A DNA stretch of 64,000 bases from Desulfonatronum lacustre DSM 10312 (lineage in GTDB: Bacteria; Desulfobacterota; Desulfovibrionia; Desulfovibrionales; Desulfonatronaceae), in contig NZ_KI912608.1 of the NCBI RefSeq assembly GCF_000519265.1, forward strand, positions 1,793,582 through 1,857,581. The letters run 5' to 3'. The notes below the pieces were generated by a model. That model was not told the origin of the DNA, searched no databases, and worked only from the letters and a program-made list of their open reading frames with translations. Positions 18,550 through 26,835 of this stretch are shown piece after piece (position 1 is the stretch's first letter; each line of letters begins with the position of its first letter). Made by a program: the position numbers and the translations under genes.

Positions 18550-20091
18550 CTACGTTTGATCGCTCTCGGGTCCGTTTTCCCGGTACCGTCGCGCCGCCGC
18601 GACGAAGTTCACGGCCCAGGTCGGCACTCCCAGGGCGTGAAGGTGGGTGTAGCAGGCAAAGGTGTTGCGGAAAACCAGCCCGTCCCGGTTTTGGTCGATG
18701 CCGCTTCCCCGCTGCATTTCCAAGCTAAAAGACACGTCCGGCGGCAACGGGGTGACGCACTTGGAGTAATGAAATTCATGGCCGGTGAATTCCAGCCCTA
18801 CTGCATGAAAGGGGTTGGGATGGATCACCTTGGCCACGGTGTAGCCATGCCCCTGGGGCTTGGCGCAAAGCATGGTCTGGACCGGAAAAACCCCGGCCAT
18901 GGGATAGACGATTTCCCGGCAGATCAGGCTTTGCCCCAAGTACATGAACCCGCCGCATTCCGCGTAGATGGGCAGCCCTTGCCCAGCGAGCCGGAAGACC
19001 AAGGCCCTCGTGGCCTCGTTTTGGGCCAGCTGTTCGGCCTGGGTTTCCGGAAAACCGCCCCCTAGATAGAGTCCGTGAATTACCGGCCACGGCGCTGGCG
19101 TGAGCAGACTGAGTTCCACCAGTTCCGCGCCATTGCGTCGCAATTCCTCTAAATTCTCCCGGTAATAAAACCAGAGCGCCGCGTCCCGGACTACTCCGAT
19201 GCGCACGGTATGTCCCTGGAGCGGGGCAAGCTTCGCTTTCCCTTGCCGAGGAGGCTGCAGAGCTGATTCCGCAGTCTCTTTTGGCGGATGCGATTCGTGC
19301 TCCCCGGTTTGGGGTTCAGTACCACCTTCTGCGTCGTTACCGGTTGTAAAGCAACATCCACGAGAACTGCCTGTTGGGGCATCAGGCAAAGGCACGGCGG
19401 ATGCGCTGGCGGCGATTGCGCGAATGGCCTCGATGTCCAGGCAGTCACGGGCGATGGCGGCGAGGTTGCGCAGGGTGGTTTCCGCCTCGGCGCATTCCTG
19501 GTCCGAAACAAGGCCCATGTGACGTTCCGGGATGGGATCCGGTTTGATCTTCGGAAGAATCCCGACCACCGGGACATCCGTGTACTGCTCGATGCATTGA
19601 CGGAGAATGGTCTTGTGGCGCGGTCCGGCGGTGCGATTGAGAATGACCCCGGCCAGACGCAGGTTCGGCTCAAAGGTCCGGCAGCCCAGGACCAGGGCCG
19701 CCACGGTACGGGTCATCTTGGTGCAGTTGATGATCAGCACCACCGGCGTTTGGAGCAGCCTGGCCAATTCCGCGGTGGAACAGGAACCGCTGGTGTCCTT
19801 GCCGTCGAACAGCCCCCTGTTGCCCTCGATTAAAGCCATGTCGGCCGTTGCGGACTCCCGCAGGAAAAGCCGTACCAGCGAATCGCCGGGCATCATGAAC
19901 GGGTCGAGATTGGAGGTCTCCCGCCGAGCCGCCAAGCCGAGCCAGGCGGCATCAATGTAGTCCGGCCCTTTTTTAAAGGGTTGGACCCGCAAGCCGAGAT
20001 CGGTCAGGGCGCGACACAGGCCTAATGAAAGGATGGTTTTACCCGCTCCACCACTGAGACCGGCCAGAATAAGGCGAGGAGGGGTGTCCAC
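18550..20091 (-). CDS. cobB: CobB/CbiA-type cobyrinate a,c-diamide synthase, probable siroheme amidase
   Basis: A two-domain amidotransferase. The N-terminal P-loop domain starts with LILAGLSGGAGKT and makes the acyl phosphate. The C-terminal class I glutaminase-like domain has YAECGGFMYLG with the catalytic Cys. Between them is a low-complexity, Ser/Gly/Pro-rich segment of about 60 residues that is not usual in the family. The start is uncertain: GTG at 20091 gives a normal N-terminus, while a TTG at 20145 is also in frame. Neither has a good ribosome site. Lying just after dsrABD, it may amidate siroheme to the siroamide form known from Desulfovibrio sulfite reductases; that function is inferred from location. 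It could alternatively serve cobalamin synthesis. Confidence 0.88.
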   Translation of the reverse strand: MDTPPRLILAGLSGGAGKTILSLGLCRALTDLGLRVQPFKKGPDYIDAAWLGLAARRETSNLDPFMMPGDSLVRLFLRESATADMALIEGNRGLFDGKDTSGSCSTAELARLLQTPVVLIINCTKMTRTVAALVLGCRTFEPNLRLAGVILNRTAGPRHKTILRQCIEQYTDVPVVGILPKIKPDPIPERHMGLVSDQECAEAETTLRNLAAIARDCLDIEAIRAIAASASAVPLPDAPTGSSRGCCFTTGNDAEGGTEPQTGEHESHPPKETAESALQPPRQGKAKLAPLQGHTVRIGVVRDAALWFYYRENLEELRRNGAELVELSLLTPAPWPVIHGLYLGGGFPETQAEQLAQNEATRALVFRLAGQGLPIYAECGGFMYLGQSLICREIVYPMAGVFPVQTMLCAKPQGHGYTVAKVIHPNPFHAVGLEFTGHEFHYSKCVTPLPPDVSFSLEMQRGSGIDQNRDGLVFRNTFACYTHLHALGVPTWAVNFVAAARRYRENGPESDQT

Positions 20092-20153
20092 GGGATGGAT
20101 GCGAGGCAAAAAGGAAAGGTTTGGAGCAAAAAGGGGGAAGTGCAATCAGTACT

Positions 20154-20300
20154 GGGGGCGTCCCAAAATAGTTCTGTTCTGTATTTCACGATGCGAGAAC
20201 GCATGCTTTGTCGCCGACTGTCGCGATCAGCTCAGTGAGTTGGCCACCGAAACCTTTCATCACGAAGTAGCGGGCATGACGAAATATTTTGGGAACCCCC
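20154..20300. repeat. inverted repeats flanking the dsrD-cobB gap
   Basis: GGGGG-x2-TCCCAAAATA at 20154-20170 is inverted at 20285-20300, with one gap, around about 115 bases. It could be a small non-autonomous element or a long-range RNA structure separating dsrD from cobB. The interior shows no reading frame of interest. Confidence 0.4.
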
Positions 20301-20314
20301 GCGGAAATGTCGAT

Positions 20315-20554
20315 CTATTCGCCTTCGCCGGCCTGCTGCTTGCCGGCACCCTTGAGGCCGTAAAAGGTGGTGCTGCCGCTGGACCAGTATTCCAGAATTT
20401 CTTCGTTGACCATCTGGCCCAGAATTTTTTTGGCGTGCAGGGTTTTGATTTCCGGAACCATGGCGGTCAAGTCCTTGAAATAGAATTTGGACTTGCTTTT
20501 GCTTTTGGCCTTCATGCCGTCGATTATGGCTTGTTTTGCCGCTGCGTCATCCAT
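20315..20554 (-). CDS. dsrD: DsrD, winged-helix protein of the sulfite reductase operon
   Basis: A 79-residue basic protein whose N-terminal lysine-rich stretch KAKSKSKSKFYFKDL is followed by KTLHAKKILGQMVNEEILEYW, matching the DsrD winged-helix fold. DsrD is now viewed as an activator of DsrAB activity. The ATG has GAGGAG upstream. A GC-rich hairpin and a 14-base palindrome lie between dsrB and this gene and may set its expression apart from dsrAB. Confidence 0.95.
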   Translation of the reverse strand: MDDAAAKQAIIDGMKAKSKSKSKFYFKDLTAMVPEIKTLHAKKILGQMVNEEILEYWSSGSTTFYGLKGAGKQQAGEGE

Positions 20555-20565
20555 GAGATTCTCCT

Positions 20566-20603
20566 CGGTTTATAAACCGGCCTGGGGGCGGGATGCCCCC
20601 AGG
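20566..20603 (-). promoter_or_regulatory. hairpin plus palindrome in the dsrB-dsrD spacer
   Basis: CCTGGGGGC (20581-20589) pairs perfectly with GCCCCCAGG (20595-20603) around GGGAT. Next to it is the perfect palindrome CGGTTTATAAACCG (20566-20579), just before the dsrD ribosome site. There is no T-run, so mRNA processing or stabilisation is more likely than termination. Confidence 0.6.
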
Positions 20604-20621
20604 CGGTGATTGCGGGTTGGT

Positions 20622-21773
20622 TTAGAACTTGAAGTTCGTGGTCTGACGCCAGGTCTCGTAGGCGGGATCGCGGAAGTCGTCGATCAAGTGCCAGGTGAAC
20701 TCCAGGTCGCAAACTTCGAAGAAGCGCTCCCAGCCGATTCGCTCGGCCCATTCGCCCAGACGCTCGTACTTGTGGGCGCCCTTGGAGTAGGCATCCACGA
20801 TCTGGCGGACTTTCTTGACCAGCGTGGGCCAGCGGGGCGGCTCGTTGGGCACGAAGTCCACGACGACCTTGGAGAACTTCGGGTTGCTGATCCGGTTGGA
20901 CACCTTGCCGCCGACCATGATGATCAGGCCGTCGCCGCCTTTGCCGTCGGACAAGGGCAGGGCCGGACACATGGTGTAGCAGTTGCCGCAGAACATGCAG
21001 CGTTCGTTTTTGATGGCCACGGAGTTGACCTTGGTGCCGTCAGGCATGTCGACCTTGGTCGGGCGGATGGCGGCGGTGGGGCAGGCGGCCACGGCCAAAG
21101 GCACTTCGCAGATCTGGTCCAGGACGTTGTGGTCGATGATCGGAGGCTTGCGGTGGTAGCCGACGAAGCCGATGTCCGAGCAGTGCACCGCGCCGCACAT
21201 GTTCACGCAGCAGGCCATGGAGACGCGCAGCTGCGCGGGCAGGCGCATATGGGTGAACTCCTCGAACAGGTCGTCCATCACGGCCTTGACCGTTCCGGAA
21301 GCGTCCGTGGCCGCGGTGTGGCAATGCACCCAGCCCTGGGTGTGGATGATGTTGGTCATGCCCGCGCCGGTGCCGCCGATGGGGAACTTGAAGCTGCCGC
21401 CGTCATGCTTGCGGCTGAGCAGGTCTTCCTTCAGCGGGGCGACCTTGTCCTTGCTGTCCACCATGAACTCGACATTGTTTCTCGTTGTCCAGCGCAGGTG
21501 TCCACCGCAATGCTTGTCGGCGATTTCACACATTTCCCTGATGGTTTGTACGCCCATCAGGCGCGGGGAGCCGACGCGAATGGTGTACACTTCGTCGCCG
21601 CTCTCGGCCTTGTGCATCAGAATGCCGGGCTCCAGAATCTCATGGTACAGCCATTTGCCGTAGTTCTTTTTCAGAACCGGCGGCAGGAACTCTTGGTAGT
21701 GCTTGGGGCCGATATCCGTGATCCGGTCCTTCATCGGCTGTTTCGGATCATATCCTGAGGAAATGAATGCCAT
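20622..21773 (-). CDS. dsrB: dissimilatory sulfite reductase beta subunit
   Basis: A 383-residue partner of DsrA that carries the catalytic siroheme site. Cysteines in [13 protein letters not shown] and in [15 protein letters not shown] match the ligands of the 4Fe-4S cluster coupled to siroheme. A ferredoxin domain follows, with [19 protein letters not shown]. The enzyme reduces sulfite in the cytoplasm with DsrC as co-substrate. RBS AGGAGGT lies before the ATG, 21 bases after dsrA. Confidence 0.98.
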   Translation of the reverse strand: MAFISSGYDPKQPMKDRITDIGPKHYQEFLPPVLKKNYGKWLYHEILEPGILMHKAESGDEVYTIRVGSPRLMGVQTIREMCEIADKHCGGHLRWTTRNNVEFMVDSKDKVAPLKEDLLSRKHDGGSFKFPIGGTGAGMTNIIHTQGWVHCHTAATDASGTVKAVMDDLFEEFTHMRLPAQLRVSMACCVNMCGAVHCSDIGFVGYHRKPPIIDHNVLDQICEVPLAVAACPTAAIRPTKVDMPDGTKVNSVAIKNERCMFCGNCYTMCPALPLSDGKGGDGLIIMVGGKVSNRISNPKFSKVVVDFVPNEPPRWPTLVKKVRQIVDAYSKGAHKYERLGEWAERIGWERFFEVCDLEFTWHLIDDFRDPAYETWRQTTNFKF

Positions 21774-21794
21774 TTTTGTTACCTCCTGGGCTCG

Positions 21795-23108
21795 TTACAT
21801 TTTGTGTCGGCTTCTGTAGTCTGCGATCTGCCGGTCCCAACCGCCGGGCACTTCTTCTTCCTTCCAGAAGATGTACGGGTTGGTCCGCGGCTCCTGAACC
21901 ACGCGAGCATCGACCTCGACTTCCAGAACCTGCAGGATCTTGTACAGGCCGACGCGCTTCATGGTTTCACCGATGCGCTCACGGTTCTTGCCTTCTTCCA
22001 TCCAGAACTCGAACAGCTTCTCGATCAGGTCCTTGATCTCGGTGTAGGGGGCTTCGCACTTGATGAAGGGAACGACCAGGGTGCCCATCTGGGCACCGTC
22101 CAGGATCGGGGCCTTGGCGCCCAGGAGCATGGCGCAGCCGGTGTCCTCGCCGATGCGCAGGGCGCGCGGCATGGCGTTGATGCAGTGCATGCAGTGGTTG
22201 CACTCTTTGTCGTTGATTTTCAGGGTGTCGCCTTCCATCCACATACACTTGGTCGGGCAGAGGTCGATGATCTCCTTCTGGATGTCGAACTTGCCCCAGT
22301 CGCGGCCGGAGTGGGCGCCGCCGTTCGGGGGAATCTCGCCGCCGATGTAGGCCTTGACCGCTTTCTGATCAATGCGGATGTTGTCCTTCCACAGGCCGAT
22401 AAAGGACAGGTCGGAGCGGGCAATGGAGGCCACGCAGCCGTTGGGACAGCCGTCCATCTTGAACTTGAATTTGTAGGGGAAGGCCGGACGGTGCAGGAAG
22501 TCCTGGTACTCGTTGGTCAGGTCGTGGCAGAGATCCTGCGCGTCGATGCAGGCGTACTCGCAACGGGATTTGCCCAGACAGCAGGCCGGGGTGCGCAGGT
22601 TGGAGCCGGAGCCGCCCAGGTCGGTGTCCAGCTTGTGGGTCAGTTCGTAGAAGATTTCTTCCAACTGCGGGGTGGTGGTGCCCAGCCAGACGATGTCGCC
22701 GGTGGAGCCGTGCATGTTGGTCAGACCGCTGCCGCGGAATTCCCAAAGGTCGCAGAGCTTATTCAGGAAGTCCGTGGTGTAGTACAGACCCGAAGGCTGG
22801 TTGACGCGGACGGTGTGAAAGTGCGCGACGCCGGGGAACTGTTCGGGGGCGTCGCAGTAGCGGCCGATGACGCCGCCGCCGTAACCGAAAACGCCGACGA
22901 TGCCGCCGTGCTTCCAGTGGGTCTCGCCGTCGTTGTAGGAGAGTTCCAGCACGCCCAACAGGTCGTCACAGACGTCCACCGGGATCTGGTACTCAACACC
23001 TTTTTCGTTCTTCGCCCTGGACTCCGCTTCCCGCTTGATGTCGGAAACAAAGCTGGGCCATGGTCCTTTTTCCAGCTCGTCCAACAACGGGGTCTTGTGT
23101 TTCGCCAT
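21795..23108 (-). CDS. dsrA: dissimilatory sulfite reductase alpha subunit
   Basis: A 437-residue first gene of the dsrABD operon. The siroheme/cluster cysteines appear in TPACCLGKSRCEYAC and in GCPNGCVASIARSD. A ferredoxin insert carries CPTKCMWMEGD and CNHCMHCINAMPRAL. With DsrB it forms the alpha2-beta2 core of sulfite reductase. GGAGGCAG lies before the ATG, and a good promoter lies about 180 bases upstream. Confidence 0.98.
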   Translation of the reverse strand: MAKHKTPLLDELEKGPWPSFVSDIKREAESRAKNEKGVEYQIPVDVCDDLLGVLELSYNDGETHWKHGGIVGVFGYGGGVIGRYCDAPEQFPGVAHFHTVRVNQPSGLYYTTDFLNKLCDLWEFRGSGLTNMHGSTGDIVWLGTTTPQLEEIFYELTHKLDTDLGGSGSNLRTPACCLGKSRCEYACIDAQDLCHDLTNEYQDFLHRPAFPYKFKFKMDGCPNGCVASIARSDLSFIGLWKDNIRIDQKAVKAYIGGEIPPNGGAHSGRDWGKFDIQKEIIDLCPTKCMWMEGDTLKINDKECNHCMHCINAMPRALRIGEDTGCAMLLGAKAPILDGAQMGTLVVPFIKCEAPYTEIKDLIEKLFEFWMEEGKNRERIGETMKRVGLYKILQVLEVEVDARVVQEPRTNPYIFWKEEEVPGGWDRQIADYRSRHKM

Positions 23109-23413
23109 TGTTCTGCCTCCTCGAAGGGTTTAGGGGGGTTCATCAAACAAAACAGAAGGGGAATCGGCCTGCGCATTCTACCGAATTTTCGTCGGGAGAA
23201 TGCGACCACGACAGCCCCCTTATGCGCAGATTGAGTCCGCAAAATGAATCCAATGAACGGATTGAAGCTCTTGGAAATATGCTTCGTGAAAATTATTACA
23301 ACCGCAAAGCTCTTATTGTCAAGGCAAAGGCTCATTGCGCGAGTTCAGACACTGAAAAAGAGGGTGGGGTGGTGGGGAACCGGCTGTTTTTTCGAAATAA
23401 TTTCCAGTGCATT
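23109..23413. other. dsrA upstream region
   Basis: About 305 bases between the nuclease-like gene and dsrA, both leftward. It contains the candidate promoter at 23293-23322 and an A/T-rich leader. No reading frame of interest is seen. Confidence 0.6.
23293..23322 (-). promoter_or_regulatory. candidate promoter of dsrABD
   Basis: On the minus strand TTGACA (23322-23317) is followed after 18 bases by TAATAA (23298-23293). This is the best promoter match seen in the window and predicts a leader of about 180 bases before the dsrA ATG. Confidence 0.6.
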
Positions 23414-23977
23414 TCAGTGGCTTGATGGTTGTGCGAGGCGTGCGGCCTTCATCCCGTAACTGCCGGGCAGGGTCTTGCTGTTGAATATTTTCCCCTCGGC
23501 CCGAAACGGGCGTAGCTTGTTGTTGAGAAGCTGAATTTGGTCCGCGAGTCTGCGTTTATAGGGGAAAAGCTGCGACGCGCTCTTGCGTTCCTCCAAAAAG
23601 AGGATCACCTGGATGCGCGGCGAGGGGTCCTTGTGAAAGAGGGCGCGTGCAAAGGGTCGCAATTCCGGGACGTCCCAGCGCCGGGCCGCGATGAGGCCGG
23701 AGAGGCTGTCCCGGACTTTCTGAACCACTTCCGAAACCAGCCGGCCGGAGAGCAGGCGCTGGCGGTTGCGGGACTCATGCCCGCTGAGGTCCTTGACCTC
23801 AATGAGCAACAGGTCGCCGGGCGAGCCGGTGCCCGGGCGAACAGCCAGGAAGTCCACGGCCTTGGTCCCTTCCACCCGGAGCATGGTGCTTCGGTAGAAC
23901 TTGGTGTCGTCGTACTTGCAGACCGTGAGGTCACGGGCAAAGCGGAAGAGCAGTTCCCCCTCGACGTATTCGGTCAT
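23414..23977 (-). CDS. small PD-(D/E)xK-like putative nuclease, partner of ATPase
   Basis: A 187-residue soluble protein. Asp42 in VDFLAV and Glu60/Lys62 in LLLIEVKDL have the spacing and strand context of a PD-(D/E)xK nuclease core. The region around LIAARRWDVPELRPFARALF and the basic C-terminus have no family I can name. Its ATG overlaps the stop of the upstream ATPase as ATGA, so the two are translated as a pair. A role as nuclease effector of a two-gene defence module is inferred; the fold is a motif-level guess. Confidence 0.6.
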   Translation of the reverse strand: MTEYVEGELLFRFARDLTVCKYDDTKFYRSTMLRVEGTKAVDFLAVRPGTGSPGDLLLIEVKDLSGHESRNRQRLLSGRLVSEVVQKVRDSLSGLIAARRWDVPELRPFARALFHKDPSPRIQVILFLEERKSASQLFPYKRRLADQIQLLNNKLRPFRAEGKIFNSKTLPGSYGMKAARLAQPSSH

Positions 23978-25086
23978 CGGAGCGCCTTCTTTGGATGCGC
24001 GCTCGGAGGTTCCTGGTCATTTTCCGGGTTTTTCGCCTGGTCCGTTTCCAAATACTGCTCAAGGTAGCGATCGCTCTGATCCAGTTCCTCTTCCAGGGCC
24101 GCGATGTTGGGCAGTCCCTCGATGTCTTCGTCCTGGTGGGCGGCGACTCCGGAACTGTTGTATTCCAGTCCGGTGTACAGGGTCTCCACGGCATGGGACC
24201 GGTTCAGCAGGGCCAACTCTCTGAGCAGAAAAAGACTGTGGGTGGCGATGACCACCTGAATTCCGGCCTGGGCCGTGACCAGCAGCGCCTGGGCAACTTT
24301 GCGGATCAACCTGGGGTTCAGATTGCTATCCGGTTCATCCCAAAACAGCGTGCATCCTCGACACAGGGTCCCGTTCAGCAACAAGTACGCCAGTTGGGCG
24401 ATCTTGCGCAACCCTTCGGCCAGCAAGCCGATTTCCAGCTTGCCTTTGTCGCTGGTGATGACGTGAAAACGCCCGTGCTCCAAGAGAACCTTGCCTCGCA
24501 GAATGGTCTCCAGTTCTTGAATCAGGGAGGCCACCGGGTGCAATTGAGACGGTTTCAACGGTCCGGCCTGGAATTTTCGGCACAGGTCGTAATAGGTCTC
24601 GTCCATGGGCAGCTCGCGGCGTTCATAGGAGCCGACCAGGCTCGGGAAGAGGGACAGAGCTTCCTTGGGTGGGAGCATCACCGGAGACTTGGCGATTTTA
24701 GGGGCAGTATGCGCTTCGATGACCACCTTTTTGCGACTGTTGGGCGCGAAACTGAAGCGCAGGGCATGCCCTTGGAAGTCGGCGTGCACCACGCAGCGCG
24801 ACCGCCCGGAAGCCCGTCCGGAATTTCTCTTGGCCAGCCCGCCCAGAAAATTCGGTCGAAACACGGCCACCAATTTTTCCGCGATCCGTTCGTCTAGGTG
24901 GAAATGGATTTCCGGAGCCGTTTCCTCGGAACTCTCGCTTTGCAGGGCGCTGACAACATAGGCCAGTTTCAGCAGATGGCTCTTGCCCGTGCTGTTTTCT
25001 CCGATAATGACGTTCAAACCGGGAGTGAAGCTCAGCTTGGCCTCGGCGAACAGGGAAAACCGGGAAACGGCGAGCGATGTCAGCAT
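23974..25086 (-). CDS. SMC/OLD-like AAA ATPase
   Basis: A 370-residue ATPase of the AAA_15/AAA_21 type. Walker A is GENSTGKS at residues 29-36. The signature-like region is IGLLAEGLRKIAQLAYLL, Walker B lies in TLFWDEPDSNLNP, and the switch His is in VIATHSLFLL. No TOPRIM or nuclease domain follows: the C-terminus is a short acidic tail, so this is not an OLD nuclease by itself. It heads a two-gene unit with the putative nuclease. Such pairs occur in anti-phage modules such as PARIS and Septu, but the partner here matches neither as far as I can tell. Confidence 0.8.
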   Translation of the reverse strand: MLTSLAVSRFSLFAEAKLSFTPGLNVIIGENSTGKSHLLKLAYVVSALQSESSEETAPEIHFHLDERIAEKLVAVFRPNFLGGLAKRNSGRASGRSRCVVHADFQGHALRFSFAPNSRKKVVIEAHTAPKIAKSPVMLPPKEALSLFPSLVGSYERRELPMDETYYDLCRKFQAGPLKPSQLHPVASLIQELETILRGKVLLEHGRFHVITSDKGKLEIGLLAEGLRKIAQLAYLLLNGTLCRGCTLFWDEPDSNLNPRLIRKVAQALLVTAQAGIQVVIATHSLFLLRELALLNRSHAVETLYTGLEYNSSGVAAHQDEDIEGLPNIAALEEELDQSDRYLEQYLETDQAKNPENDQEPPSAHPKKALR

Positions 25087-25452
25087 GGCGGGGCGCTCCG
25101 GCTTTGGGTGGAAGGGGGGGCGGGTCAGTCCGTTTGGAGCTGATCAGGGATTTCGTTTTTGTGTCTTTCCGCTGGAAACACTTGCATGGAAAGGGAAGAT
25201 GGTCAATGTTGTTTCGGAGTTGATGCAGGGCAGATTTGTTCTCGATCCACCCACTTTCTGATATCGGTATCGAAATCGAAATCGTGATCGAAATCGAACG
25301 TCATATCCAAGAAGATGGCGTGATCACGGAGTAGTGCTCAGTGTTTTCCGATTTCGATTGCGATTGCGATTGCGATTTGGATTTTTGATGAGAACAGATT
25401 TGTCCTTGGAGTTGACGTCTCACACCAAATTCATGTCGATGGAGAACGCCGC
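25087..25452. other. divergent intergenic region between the ATPase and asnS
   Basis: Mostly occupied by copy B of the hexamer element. The last 40 bases contain the asnS ribosome site (GGAG) and an isolated TTGACG. No gene is seen. Confidence 0.6.
25226..25405. repeat. hexamer-type palindromic element, copy B
   Basis: Outer inverted repeats (a GCAGGGCAGATTTGTTCTC-like left end at 25226 and GAGAACAGATTTG at 25390-25402) enclose two arms of tandem ATCGAA/TTCGAT-type hexamers, at 25261-25298 and 25345-25381. The left 60 bases line up with the left end of copy D at 59504 with few differences. Confidence 0.75.
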
Positions 25453-26832
25453 ATGAACAGAACATCCGTTTTTCAGGCCGTGAGCGCCCCCGGGCCGCTG
25501 GGCTCCATTCTGGTTCGAGGCTGGGCGCGCACCAGGCGGGATACCAAGGAAGTCACGTTTTTGGAGATCAACGACGGCTCCTGTCTGAGGAACGTGCAGG
25601 TCGTCGTGGACCACGCCGTGGCGGACAAGCGGTTCAAGGACGTGAACACCGGGGCTTCGGTGGAGATTCATGGCGAGCATGTTGCATCACCGGCTTCCGG
25701 ACAGAACTGGGAGGTGCGGGCCGAGCGGGTCGTGCTCATCGGCATGGCGGATCAGGAAACGTATCCGCTCCAGAAAAAGCGCCATTCGGACGAGTTCCTG
25801 CGGACCATCGCCCATCTGCGACCCAGAACCAACAAGTACGGAGCCTTGGCCCGGATCCGGTCCGAGGCGGCCTTTGCCGTGCATGATTTTTTTCGCGGGC
25901 GGGGCTTCTGGCATCTGCATGCGCCGATTTTGACCGGCTCGGACTGCGAAGGAGCCGGGGAGATGTTCCGGGTGACCAGTCTTCCCCCGGAGTACCGGCC
26001 CAAGCCCGGAGCCGATGCCCACGCCGAGGATTTTTTCGGACGACAGGCCAATCTGACCGTTTCCGGTCAATTGGAGGCAGAACTGTACGCCTGCGCCCTG
26101 GGCAAGGTCTACACCTTCGGACCGACCTTTCGGGCCGAAAATTCCAACACTCCGCGCCATGCCGCGGAATTCTGGATGATCGAGCCGGAGTTCGCCTTCG
26201 GGGACCTGGCCGAAGACATGCAACTGGCCGAAGACCTGACCAAGGCCATGGTCAGGCACGTCGTGGAGCATCGCGCGGACGACCTGGAACTGTTCGGCAA
26301 GTTCGTGGACAAGACCCTGCTTGGCGACCTGGAAATATTGCTGGCCAAGCCCTTTGCCCGGATATCCTACGCCCAGGCCATTGAAATCCTGGAGGACAGC
26401 AAGCGGGATTTTGAATTCCAGGTGCTGTTCGGGTCGGACTTGCAGACCGAGCACGAGCGTTTCCTGGCCGAGGAGCACTTCAGGCAGCCGGTGATCGTTT
26501 ACGACTACCCGCGGACCATCAAGCCGTTCTACATGCGTCTGAACGACGACGGCGACACCGTGGCGGCCATGGACCTGCTCGTCCCCCGGGTAGGAGAACT
26601 GGTGGGCGGGAGCCAGCGCGAGGAGCGGCTGAACATCCTCTCGGACCGGATGGACGAGCAGGGCCTGAACAAGGACGCCTACTGGTGGTACCTGGACATC
26701 CGCCGCTTCGGCTCCGCGCCCCACGCCGGTTTCGGCATGGGATTCGAGCGCTTTCTGATGATGATCACCGGCGCCACCAACATCCGGGACGTGATCCCCT
26801 TCCCTCGTACGCCGGGGCACCTGGAGTTTTAG
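25453..26832 (+). CDS. asnS: asparaginyl-tRNA synthetase
   Basis: Charges tRNA-Asn with asparagine. The product is 459 residues with an N-terminal OB-fold anticodon-binding domain ([20 protein letters not shown]). The class II catalytic core shows [14 protein letters not shown], motif 2 ([18 protein letters not shown]) and motif 3 ([15 protein letters not shown]). RBS GGAG precedes the ATG. It is convergent with moeA, the stops being four bases apart. Confidence 0.96.
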   Translation: MNRTSVFQAVSAPGPLGSILVRGWARTRRDTKEVTFLEINDGSCLRNVQVVVDHAVADKRFKDVNTGASVEIHGEHVASPASGQNWEVRAERVVLIGMADQETYPLQKKRHSDEFLRTIAHLRPRTNKYGALARIRSEAAFAVHDFFRGRGFWHLHAPILTGSDCEGAGEMFRVTSLPPEYRPKPGADAHAEDFFGRQANLTVSGQLEAELYACALGKVYTFGPTFRAENSNTPRHAAEFWMIEPEFAFGDLAEDMQLAEDLTKAMVRHVVEHRADDLELFGKFVDKTLLGDLEILLAKPFARISYAQAIEILEDSKRDFEFQVLFGSDLQTEHERFLAEEHFRQPVIVYDYPRTIKPFYMRLNDDGDTVAAMDLLVPRVGELVGGSQREERLNILSDRMDEQGLNKDAYWWYLDIRRFGSAPHAGFGMGFERFLMMITGATNIRDVIPFPRTPGHLEF

Positions 26833-26835
26833 GGG

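Noticed and set aside
20610-23234. Plus-strand frames opposite dsrB and dsrA
   Set aside because: Shadows: His/Val/Ala-rich and without recognisable motifs.
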